This document shows, in pieces, positions 8,147-14,140 of a stretch of DNA of 19,445 nucleotides; the first letter of the stretch is position 1; every line of letters begins with the position of its first letter. Position numbers and translations under genes: made by a program. This DNA is from an uncultured Gammaproteobacteria bacterium (GTDB lineage: Bacteria; Pseudomonadota; Gammaproteobacteria; Ga0077536). Under the pieces are notes generated by a model, which had not been told where the DNA came from, searched no databases, and saw only the letters and a list, made by a program, of their open reading frames with translations. The DNA lies in the NCBI GenBank assembly GCA_903866355.1, contig CAIPNE010000408.1, positions 1-19,445 of the forward strand, read 5' to 3'.

Positions 8147-8814
8147 TCAACGAGCCGTCCCGCCGCCAAGCGCAGCGTGCGGGCGCAGCGTGCTGCCAAG
8201 CGCTCGTCGTGGGTAATGAGCACCAGGGTGGTGGCCTGCCGGGCATTGAGATCGAACAGCAGATCCGTCACCTGGCACGCCGTGGTGGCATCCAGATTAC
8301 CCGTTGGCTCATCGGCCAAGAGCAGGGCTGGCGCGGTACAGTAGGCCCGCGCCAGCGCGACGCGTTGTTGTTCGCCACCTGATAATTGGCGTGGGTAGTG
8401 GTGCCAGCGGTCACCCAGTCCCACGGTATTGAGGATGGTTTGGGCGCGTGTTTGGGCGTCGTGGGCCCCCGCCAATTGCAGTGGCAGCATCACGTTTTCC
8501 AAGGCGGAAAACGCCGGTAGCAAATGAAACTGCTGAAAGACAAAGCCTACCTTTTCGCGGCGCACGCGGGCCCGCGCGTCTTCGTCGAGCTGCGAGAGAT
8601 CCTCCCCGGCTAGCACGCAGCGCCCGCTGCTGGGAATCTCCAAGCCGGCCAGCAGGGCTAGCAGTGTCGATTTGCCGGAACCCGAGGTACCCACTACCGC
8701 AACGGTCTCGCCGCGTTGGATTTTGAAATTGATATCATCCAGTACGGTCAGTGGACCACTTGGGCTGACGAATGATTTAGTGAGGTGTTCGGCAATGAGA
8801 ATGGCGTTTGGCAT
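8143..8814 (-). CDS. ybbA: ABC transporter ATP-binding protein, YbbA/LolD-like
   Basis: A 223-aa ATPase that partners the downstream permease. It shows Walker A GTSGSGKST (42-50), Q-loop near FVFQQF (91-96), signature LSGGEQQRVALARA (144-157), Walker B LLLADEP (165-171), D-loop GNLD and H-loop H202 in ITHD. It is of the small, single-domain, LolD/MacB-type class that energises mechanotransmission permeases rather than a substrate channel. The ATG at 8814 fits the family N-terminus, but no Shine-Dalgarno is visible upstream. Its first 20 nt overlap the start of the divergent esterase gene. The same divergent tesA/ybbA-ybbP order is known from E. coli. Confidence 0.93.
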   Translation of the reverse strand: MPNAILIAEHLTKSFVSPSGPLTVLDDINFKIQRGETVAVVGTSGSGKSTLLALLAGLEIPSSGRCVLAGEDLSQLDEDARARVRREKVGFVFQQFHLLPAFSALENVMLPLQLAGAHDAQTRAQTILNTVGLGDRWHHYPRQLSGGEQQRVALARAYCTAPALLLADEPTGNLDATTACQVTDLLFDLNARQATTLVLITHDERLAARCARTLRLAAGRLVE

Positions 8815-9442
8815 CGTGCTGGGGCTGTTGGCGTGGTTAGCGTGTGGTAACAGTACGCTCGCGGCACCCCCACCGGTTTTGCTGGTGTTGGGCGATAGTT
8901 TGAGCGCGGGTTATGGCTTGCGGTCGGGAGAGGCTTGGCCGGTCTTGTTGCAAGCCCGGCTGGAAAGGCTGGGCTATCCGCAGCGCATCGTCAATGCAAG
9001 TGTCAGCGGTGAAACCACCGCCGGCGGTGTGGCGCGGCTCCCGGCGCTGCTGCGCGAACACGAGCCTCGCGTGGTCATGCTAGAACTCGGGGCCAACGAT
9101 GGCTTGCGGGGCCTGCCGCTGGCGGCACTGCGCGCTAACTTGCGCACGCTGGTAGCAGCCATTCGCCACGCTGGTGCGGCGGTAGTGGTGTTGCCCATGC
9201 AGCTCCCACCCAACTATGGGCCGGCGTATGCCAGCGGTTTTGCGAGCGCGTTTAATGATCTGCCGGGGCAAGATGCCGGTGTATCATTGACCCCTTTCTT
9301 CCTTAAAGACGTGGCGCTTAACCCAGCGCTGCTGCAAGCCGACGGATTGCACCCCACGGCGCTGGCTCAGCCGATTATCTTGGATGCAATCTGGCCCGGA
9401 ATTGCGGCCGTGCTCGAGGCGTCTCAGCAGGTAAAGCAATGA
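8795..9442 (+). CDS. tesA: Arylesterase / acyl-CoA thioesterase I-like SGNH hydrolase
   Basis: A secreted or periplasmic serine hydrolase of the GDSL/SGNH family (TesA/arylesterase). From the ATG at 8795 the protein is 215 aa with a signal peptide (MRMAFGIVLGLLAWLACGNSTLA) ending near residue 23. The four SGNH blocks are visible: GDSLS with nucleophile S35, the ASVSGETT segment with G72, the GANDG segment with N101, and DGLHPT with D183 and H186. The frame is open upstream to 8672, but homology, the signal peptide and GAGG at 8782-8785 (nine nt upstream) support 8795. It overlaps the divergent ATPase start by 20 nt and the downstream Nudix start by four nt (ATGA). The natural substrate cannot be read from sequence. 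Confidence 0.92.
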   Translation: MRMAFGIVLGLLAWLACGNSTLAAPPPVLLVLGDSLSAGYGLRSGEAWPVLLQARLERLGYPQRIVNASVSGETTAGGVARLPALLREHEPRVVMLELGANDGLRGLPLAALRANLRTLVAAIRHAGAAVVVLPMQLPPNYGPAYASGFASAFNDLPGQDAGVSLTPFFLKDVALNPALLQADGLHPTALAQPIILDAIWPGIAAVLEASQQVKQ

Positions 9443-10014
9443 AATTTTGTAGTCAATGTGGTGCTGGCGAGCTGCCCTGGCGGATTCCGGAAGGTGATAA
9501 CCGACCCCGGCATGTGTGCGGTCAGTGCAACGAGGTTTTTTATCAAAACCCCAAAATTGTCGTGGGCAGTATCCCGGAATGGGGGGACCAAATTTTATTA
9601 TGCAAACGGGCGATCCCTCCCCGTTATGGCTACTGGACCCTGCCCGCCGGGTTTATGGAAAACGCCGAAACCACGCACGAGGCGGCAGCCCGAGAAACGT
9701 TGGAAGAAGCCAACGCAGAGGTCGAAATTCTCGAGCTCTACACGCTGATGAACATTCCGCACACCAGCCAGGTCTACTTGATGTTCCGTGCGCGTTTGTT
9801 GAACCTCGATTTTAGCCCTGGCACGGAAAGCCTAGAGTGCGCGCTGTATCGCGAGGACGAGATCCCGTGGGACCAATTGGCCTTTCCCACGATTACCCAC
9901 ACGCTGCGACTTTTTTTTGAAGACCGGCGGCGGGCGAAATTTGGCACTCACGTCGGCGATATCGTCTACCAAGAACAGGCGGCGGCGTTTGTGCCGCGGC
10001 GGGATAAACCCTAA
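9439..10014 (+). CDS. NUDIX hydrolase with N-terminal zinc ribbon
   Basis: A 191-aa cytoplasmic hydrolase of nucleoside diphosphates linked to another moiety. The N-terminus has a CxxC...CxxC zinc ribbon (C4, C7, C27, C30), followed by VFYQNPKIVVGSI and the Nudix box from G71 to A93: G71-x5-E77-x7-R85-E86-x2-E89-E90. The glycine normally near the end of the box is N92. The zinc ribbon plus Nudix layout recalls the NADH-pyrophosphatase-like and ADP-ribose pyrophosphatase-like groups, but no NudC SQPWPFP-type motif is seen, so the substrate is open. The start codon overlaps the tesA stop codon, so translation is probably coupled. Confidence 0.9.
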   Translation: MKFCSQCGAGELPWRIPEGDNRPRHVCGQCNEVFYQNPKIVVGSIPEWGDQILLCKRAIPPRYGYWTLPAGFMENAETTHEAAARETLEEANAEVEILELYTLMNIPHTSQVYLMFRARLLNLDFSPGTESLECALYREDEIPWDQLAFPTITHTLRLFFEDRRRAKFGTHVGDIVYQEQAAAFVPRRDKP

Positions 10015-10145
10015 GCCGTTTAAGCCCGGTGGGGTCGAGCGCCAGGCGCCCACTTAAGGCCTGCCCTCCCCAATTTTAAAGCCACCTCCGCCGCGCGACC
10101 TCGGCGGATTAAACGAGCACCCGAGCGAGAAAACGAGGGACACCC

Positions 10146-10490
10146 ATGAGCGAAAAAACGCTGTTTAGCCGAATCATCGAACGCGAAATCCCGGCCGACA
10201 TTCTGTACGAGGACGAATATTGCATCGCCTTCCGCGACATCAATCCACAGGCGCCGTTTCACGCGCTAGTGGTGCCGCGCAAAGTTATTCCTAGATTGGT
10301 AGATGGGGCCGAGGCAGACGCCCTGTTGCTCGGCAGGTTGCTGTTGGCCGCCGCCACACTGGCGCGCAACCACGGCCACGGTGAGGCGTTTCGGCTGGCA
10401 GTTAATAACGGTGAGGGCGCGGGACAGACGGTGTTTCATCTGCATGTTCATGTCTTGGCGGGGCGGGCTTTGGGCTGGCCCCCAGGCTGA
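10146..10490 (+). CDS. HIT-family (HINT-like) nucleotide phosphoramidase/hydrolase
   Basis: A 114-aa cytoplasmic histidine-triad protein of the Hint branch, which hydrolyses phosphoramidates or adenylates. The N-terminus TLFSRIIEREIPADILYED and the AFRDINPQAPFHALVVPRK stretch are typical, and the triad HLHVHV provides H98, H100 and H102, with H102 the expected nucleophile. Length matches E. coli HinT. A GAGGGA Shine-Dalgarno at 10135-10140 lies five nt before the ATG. It follows the Nudix gene after 131 nt of non-coding sequence and ends in a strong terminator. Confidence 0.93.
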   Translation: MSEKTLFSRIIEREIPADILYEDEYCIAFRDINPQAPFHALVVPRKVIPRLVDGAEADALLLGRLLLAAATLARNHGHGEAFRLAVNNGEGAGQTVFHLHVHVLAGRALGWPPG

Positions 10491-10499
10491 ACTGCTGGG

Positions 10500-10554
10500 C
10501 TGCCGCCACAAGGCTAGCGCCGTGACGGCAGCCTTGTGGCAGCGGGGTTTTCTT
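10500..10554 (+). terminator. Intrinsic terminator after the HIT gene
   Basis: A long hairpin with arms 10500-10515 and 10530-10545, pairing at 16 positions with one G-U pair and one C-A mismatch, with a small nested hairpin in the loop. It is followed by GGTTTTCTT. The U-tract is correctly placed for plus-strand transcription. No T-run follows the hairpin on the minus strand, so it is not an obvious terminator for rho. The end of the T-tract overlaps the rho stop codon. Confidence 0.85.
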
Positions 10555-11809
10555 AACGCTTCATCGAATCGAAGAAATCGCTGTTGTTTTTAGTCGCTTT
10601 CAAGCGCTCTAGCAGGAATTCCATCGCCGCAACTTCTTCCATCGGATGGAGCAGCTTGCGCAGGATCCACATTTTCTGAAGTTCTTCCGGATGGGTAAGC
10701 AGTTCTTCGCGCCGCGTGCCGGAGCGATTGATGTTCACCGCCGGGAAAATGCGCTTCTCGCCAATTTTGCGATCGAGGTGCACTTCCATATTGCCGGTGC
10801 CCTTGAACTCTTCGTAGATCACATCGTCCATGCGCGAACCGGTATCCACTAGCGCCGTGGCCATGATGGTCAGGCTGCCACCTTCTTCGATGTTACGGGC
10901 CGCGCCGAAAAAACGTTTGGGGCGTTGTAAGGCGTTGGCGTCTACGCCGCCGGTAAGCACCTTGCCCGACGCCGGAACCACGGTGTTGTAGGCGCGCGCG
11001 AGGCGGGTGATGGAATCGAGCAGGATGACAACATCCCGCTTGTGTTCAACCAGTCGTTTGGCCTTGTCGATGACCATTTCCGCGACCTGAACGTGGCGGC
11101 TTGCCGGTTCATCGAAGGTGCTGGCGATGACTTCGCCACGCACCGAACGCTGCATTTCTGTTACTTCTTCTGGCCGCTCGTCGATGAGCAGCACAATGAG
11201 GTAACACTCCGGGTGATTGATGGCGACCGAGTGCGCAATGCTTTGCAGCATCATCGTTTTACCCGCCTTCGGTGGCGAGATGATGAGACCGCGTTGACCC
11301 TTGCCGATCGGCGCGACCAAATCGATAACCCGTGGTGTGAGGTCTTCGGTGCTGCCGTTGCCGAGTTCGAGATTTAGCCGCTTATTGGGGAACAGCGGGG
11401 TGAGATTTTCGAACAGGACTTTGTTTTTGGCGTTTTCCGGCGCTTCAAAATTGATATCGCCCACTTTTAGCAGCGCGAAGTAGCGCTCGCCTTCTTTGGG
11501 GGGGCGAATTTTGCCGGAGATGGTATCGCCAGTACGCAAATTGAATCGGCGTATTTGGCTGGGCGAGACGTAAATGTCGTCTGGCCCGGCTAGGTACGAG
11601 CCGTCTCCCGAGCGGAGGAAGCCAAATCCGTCTTGAAGGATTTCCAGCACGCCGTCGCCGGAGATGTCTTCGCCTTTTTTTGCCTGGGCTTTCAGAATGC
11701 CAAAGATGACATCTTGCTTGCGGGAGCGCGCAACGCCCTCCAAGCCAAGTTCATCGGCGAGGGCAATCAGTTCCGCGGCGGGTTTCTGCTTCAGGTCGGT
11801 CAGATTCAT
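10553..11809 (-). CDS. rho: Transcription termination factor Rho
   Basis: A hexameric RNA-dependent ATPase/helicase that ends transcription at rut sites. The 418-aa protein aligns by eye with E. coli Rho (419 aa) along its whole length. Key parts are the N-terminal helical bundle, the cold-shock-like RNA-binding domain with DGFGFLRS (60-67), the P-loop PPKAGKT with K181 and K184, the catalytic DERPEEV segment (210-216), the SGKVLTGGVDANAL Q/R-loop region (281-294) and the C-terminal RSGTRREELL block. The ATG at 11809 fits homology although no Shine-Dalgarno is visible. The gene lies 202 nt after trxA, the same order as in E. coli. Confidence 0.98.
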   Translation of the reverse strand: MNLTDLKQKPAAELIALADELGLEGVARSRKQDVIFGILKAQAKKGEDISGDGVLEILQDGFGFLRSGDGSYLAGPDDIYVSPSQIRRFNLRTGDTISGKIRPPKEGERYFALLKVGDINFEAPENAKNKVLFENLTPLFPNKRLNLELGNGSTEDLTPRVIDLVAPIGKGQRGLIISPPKAGKTMMLQSIAHSVAINHPECYLIVLLIDERPEEVTEMQRSVRGEVIASTFDEPASRHVQVAEMVIDKAKRLVEHKRDVVILLDSITRLARAYNTVVPASGKVLTGGVDANALQRPKRFFGAARNIEEGGSLTIMATALVDTGSRMDDVIYEEFKGTGNMEVHLDRKIGEKRIFPAVNINRSGTRREELLTHPEELQKMWILRKLLHPMEEVAAMEFLLERLKATKNNSDFFDSMKR

Positions 11810-12011
11810 GTGGTTTTGGAATCACAAGTTGGTGGCGCGCAAGGTGGCTGGCGCGCAGACGGGAGGTGAATTTGCTTAGGTGAGCGTGAAACGCCCAGAA
11901 CGGCGTTTCAGATTTATGCCGCCCGAAAGTAGCATGCTCAAGTTGAGCCGTCTAGGCTCTCACGAGGACTCGGTTATAGGGTTGTGGTAACGCGGCGCCT
12001 TAACGTTGTGA
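11810..12011 (-). promoter_or_regulatory. rho leader: C-rich, G-poor, with inverted repeats and a possible promoter
   Basis: The trxA-rho spacer. On the minus strand the last ~75 nt before the rho ATG hold roughly 31 C against 11 G, many in CA/CC contexts, with few stable structures. Rho-utilisation sites look like this. A candidate sigma-70 promoter for rho is TTGAGC (11936-11941) and CATAAA (11913-11918) with 17-nt spacing. A 9-bp inverted repeat TGAAACGCC / GGCGTTTCA (11887-11910) lies at or just after the predicted start. A 13-nt palindrome GCTCAAGTTGAGC (11936-11948) covers the -35. E. coli rho is autoregulated by Rho-dependent termination in its leader; that this one works the same way is inference. 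Confidence 0.45.
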
Positions 12012-12341
12012 TTACAGGTGCCCTTCAATGAAGGCTTTGAGCTGCGATTTGGTCAACTGCCCGACGTGGGTAGCAACCACCGCGCCGCCTTTGAACAACA
12101 TCAGGGCGGGGATGCCTCGGATGTTGTACTTCACTGTGGTGGCTTGGTTGGCATCGACGTCGAGTTTGGCAACCGTGAGCTGCTCGTGATATTCGGCGGA
12201 AACCTCGTCTAGAATGGGGGCAATTGCGCGGCACGGGCCACACCATGCTGCCCAGTAATCCACCAGCACGGGTTTCGTGGACTCGAGCACGTCTTGTGCA
12301 AATGAGCTGTCGGTGGTGTGCACAATATGCTGGCTGCTCAT
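12012..12341 (-). CDS. trxA: Thioredoxin 1
   Basis: A cytoplasmic dithiol-disulfide oxidoreductase reduced by thioredoxin reductase. From the ATG at 12341 the protein is 109 aa, the same length as E. coli TrxA. It shows the active site W33-C34-G-P-C37, D28 in the buried acid position, and the cis-proline in RGIPALMLF. A TTG six codons upstream is in frame but falls within the GGAG ribosome-binding site (12353-12356), so the ATG is preferred. It is transcribed towards rho and diverges from the lptM-like gene. Confidence 0.97.
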   Translation of the reverse strand: MSSQHIVHTTDSSFAQDVLESTKPVLVDYWAAWCGPCRAIAPILDEVSAEYHEQLTVAKLDVDANQATTVKYNIRGIPALMLFKGGAVVATHVGQLTKSQLKAFIEGHL

Positions 12342-12376
12342 GAACGCAATAATCTCCAAAAAATACGGTGCCAGAA

Positions 12377-12541
12377 TTGTCGAACGAACCCCCTAACGAA
12401 AGCAAGCGCAAAACCCACTCCTTCGGGCGGCGTATCGTGGCGGCCTGTTTGGCGTGTGCGCTCACCGCGGCATTGGCGGCTTGCGGGCAAAAAGGCGGGC
12501 TCTCGCTGCCGAGCCCCGATCCAGCCTCACAACCGCGTTAA
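12377..12541 (+). CDS. lptM: Small LptM (YifL/LppL)-like lipoprotein
   Basis: A short lipoprotein gene. The reading frame gives a hydrophobic signal (IVAACLACALTAALA), the lipobox L-A-A-C with C36, then GQKGGLSLP, which is the conserved post-cysteine signature of LptM/LppL-type lipoproteins (CGxKGxLxxP). It ends PSPDPASQPR before TAA at 12539-12541. LptM is known in E. coli to bind the LptDE outer-membrane translocon and help its maturation. There is no ATG: the proposed TTG at 12377 gives 54 aa with a basic n-region (KRK, RR), while a GTG at 12437 would remove those basic residues. The start is uncertain. The position just before lysA matches the lppL-lysA order of Pseudomonas. Confidence 0.75.
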   Translation: MSNEPPNESKRKTHSFGRRIVAACLACALTAALAACGQKGGLSLPSPDPASQPR

Positions 12542-12605
12542 AACGACCGCCAAAACCAACGCTGACCACCGAACTTTTCACTCTAAAAAACAGCCCTGAG
12601 TCGCC

Positions 12606-13871
12606 ATGATTTATCCCCACATTGAACGCCGGAACGGCGAACTGTTCATGGAGCAGGCATCGCTGCGGCTGATTGCCGAGCGCTTCGGCACACCCTGTTA
12701 TGTGTATTCGCGTGCCGCACTCAACGACGCTTGGCACAGCTATGACCAAGCGTTTGGTGCGCGTCGGCATCGTATTCACTACGCGGTGAAGGCCAATGCC
12801 AATCTCGCGGTGTTGGATACCCTGGCCCGTTTGGGTTCGGGTTTCGACATCGTCTCGGCCGGCGAATTGGCGCGGGTACTCGCGGTGGGTGGGGCGCCCG
12901 AACGAATTGTGTTCTCTGGGGTAGGTAAGACCGCCGCGGAAATGCGCGCGGCGATTGCTGCGGGAATCGGCGTTTTTAACGTGGAGTCGCCCGCTGAACT
13001 GGAGCGTTTAAACGACATCGCCGGCAGTTTGAGCCAAGTGGCGCGGGTGGCGATTCGGGTTAATCCAGACGTGGACGCGCAAACCCATCCCTATATTTCA
13101 ACGGGACTCACCGACAACAAGTTCGGCGTGCCGATGCCCGAAGCGCTGGCACTGTACCGCCGCGCGGCGAGTCTTTCTCACCTGAAGGTCGCCGGCATTG
13201 CTTGCCATATCGGTTCCCAAATCACGGCGCTTGCACCCTTTATCGATGCCCTTGCGCGGGTGATGGCGCTCGTGGCCCAACTGGCCCAAGAGGGCATTGA
13301 AATTGCCCACGTGGACGCCGGCGGTGGACTGGGCATTCGCTATCAGGACGAGACCCCGCCCCCGGTGGCGGATTATGTGGCGGCCCTGTGTCGTGCGATC
13401 CCGGAGCGCTACGAAATTTGTATCGAGCCGGGGCGCTCCATCTGCGGCCCTGCGGGCGTGTTGTTGACCCGGGTTGAGTACCTCAAAGACACCCCCACGC
13501 GGCGCTTCGCCATCTGCGATGCGGCCATGACAGAACTCATTAGACCCGCGCTGTATGAGGCTTGGCACGCGGTGGAAGTCGTGCAAACGCCGCCCGCTAG
13601 CTTGACCGCGCACGTATATGACTTAGTGGGGCCAGTGTGTGAGAGCGCCGATTTTCTCGCCACCGGGCGGCACCTGCCGTTGGAAACCCACGCGCTCTTG
13701 TCGATCATGAGCGCTGGGGCCTATGGCCATGTGATGGCATCCAATTACAATGCCCGGCCTCGGCCGCCTGAACTGGTCGTGGATGGCGAGAAAGTACACT
13801 TGGCGCGCCCGCGCGAGACGTTGGCTGCGCTGTTCGCGGAGGAGCAGCTCTTACCCACTGACTCCCCCTGA
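12606..13871 (+). CDS. lysA: Diaminopimelate decarboxylase
   Basis: A PLP enzyme that decarboxylates meso-diaminopimelate to L-lysine, the last step of lysine synthesis. The 421-aa fold-type III protein shows the Schiff-base lysine K62 in YAVKAN, the HIGSQ segment (201-205), the phosphate-binding DAGGGLGI (237-244), EPGRS (274-278), and the substrate/active-site GPVCESADF with C345. The segment AAMTELIRPALY differs slightly from the common AGMNDLIRPALY. Length is normal. Only a weak GAG precedes the ATG; 64 nt separate it from the lptM-like stop. The usual partner dapF does not follow. Confidence 0.97.
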   Translation: MIYPHIERRNGELFMEQASLRLIAERFGTPCYVYSRAALNDAWHSYDQAFGARRHRIHYAVKANANLAVLDTLARLGSGFDIVSAGELARVLAVGGAPERIVFSGVGKTAAEMRAAIAAGIGVFNVESPAELERLNDIAGSLSQVARVAIRVNPDVDAQTHPYISTGLTDNKFGVPMPEALALYRRAASLSHLKVAGIACHIGSQITALAPFIDALARVMALVAQLAQEGIEIAHVDAGGGLGIRYQDETPPPVADYVAALCRAIPERYEICIEPGRSICGPAGVLLTRVEYLKDTPTRRFAICDAAMTELIRPALYEAWHAVEVVQTPPASLTAHVYDLVGPVCESADFLATGRHLPLETHALLSIMSAGAYGHVMASNYNARPRPPELVVDGEKVHLARPRETLAALFAEEQLLPTDSP

Positions 13872-13890
13872 GCCCGAAATTTGTAACGAC

Positions 13891-13907
13891 CGCCTTTTGA
13901 TGGTGCA
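13891..13907 (+). promoter_or_regulatory. Putative NtrC enhancer site upstream of glnA
   Basis: CGCCTTTTGATGGTGCA matches the NtrC consensus TGCACC-N5-GGTGCA at 8 of 12 specified positions, with a perfect right half-site (GGTGCA, 13902-13907). It lies about 80 bp upstream of the start predicted from the sigma-54 promoter, a normal enhancer distance. A single good half-site is weak alone; position and the adjacent ntrBC genes strengthen it. Confidence 0.45.
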
Positions 13908-13919
13908 GTAATATGGGCG

Positions 13920-13940
13920 GGCTCGATGGTCGATCGAGCC
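13920..13940. repeat. Perfect 8-bp inverted repeat in the lysA-glnA spacer
   Basis: GGCTCGAT / ATCGAGCC with a 5-nt loop lies between the putative NtrC site and the sigma-54 promoter. No U-tract follows, so a role as the lysA terminator is doubtful. It could be the lysA 3' end hairpin or an operator. Confidence 0.5.
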
Positions 13941-13960
13941 GGGCGGCAACGCCGGTGACA

Positions 13961-13976
13961 TGGCATGATTTCTGCC
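13961..13976 (+). promoter_or_regulatory. Sigma-54 (-24/-12) promoter of glnA
   Basis: TGGCATGATTTCTGCC matches the sigma-54 consensus TGGCAC-N5-TTGCA at both boxes: GG at 13962-13963, exactly ten nt, then GC at 13974-13975. The predicted transcription start is near 13987, giving a leader of about 154 nt. glnA is a classic sigma-54/NtrC target, and ntrBC lies downstream. Confidence 0.75.
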
Positions 13977-14081
13977 GTGTAAATACCGCCAACCGATGGT
14001 TGGCAGAGAAACGTCCCCCGCCGCCACGAGCAGTGCGAGATGTAGAGCAATCCCACGGTGCGCATCAAACAGCCCTAGATG

Positions 14082-14087
14082 TGCACC
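14082..14087 (+). promoter_or_regulatory. Isolated NtrC-type half-site in the glnA leader
   Basis: A perfect TGCACC left half-site in the transcribed leader, followed by TTTTG but not by a recognisable right half. It may be chance. Confidence 0.2.
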
Positions 14088-14140
14088 TTTTGTTAACGAG
14101 TAAGGTCCGAACCGAAGCAAGTGATGGCCTGGAGGAAATC

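Noticed and set aside
10015..10145. Possible small gene or RNA between the Nudix and HIT genes
   Set aside because: Only a short CCGCCG/CGGCGG repeat and the HIT ribosome-binding site are visible; there is no credible frame, promoter or RNA fold.
12318..12599. A 93-codon open frame overlapping the lptM-like gene and the trxA start
   Set aside because: Its sequence has no family resemblance, while the alternative frame encodes a clear lipoprotein signal and LptM signature.
13913..14140. A 76-codon N-terminal extension of glnA, which would swallow the promoter
   Set aside because: GlnA homology and length (469 aa, as in E. coli) begin at 14141, which has an ideal GGAGG, and the extension covers the sigma-54 promoter and leader.
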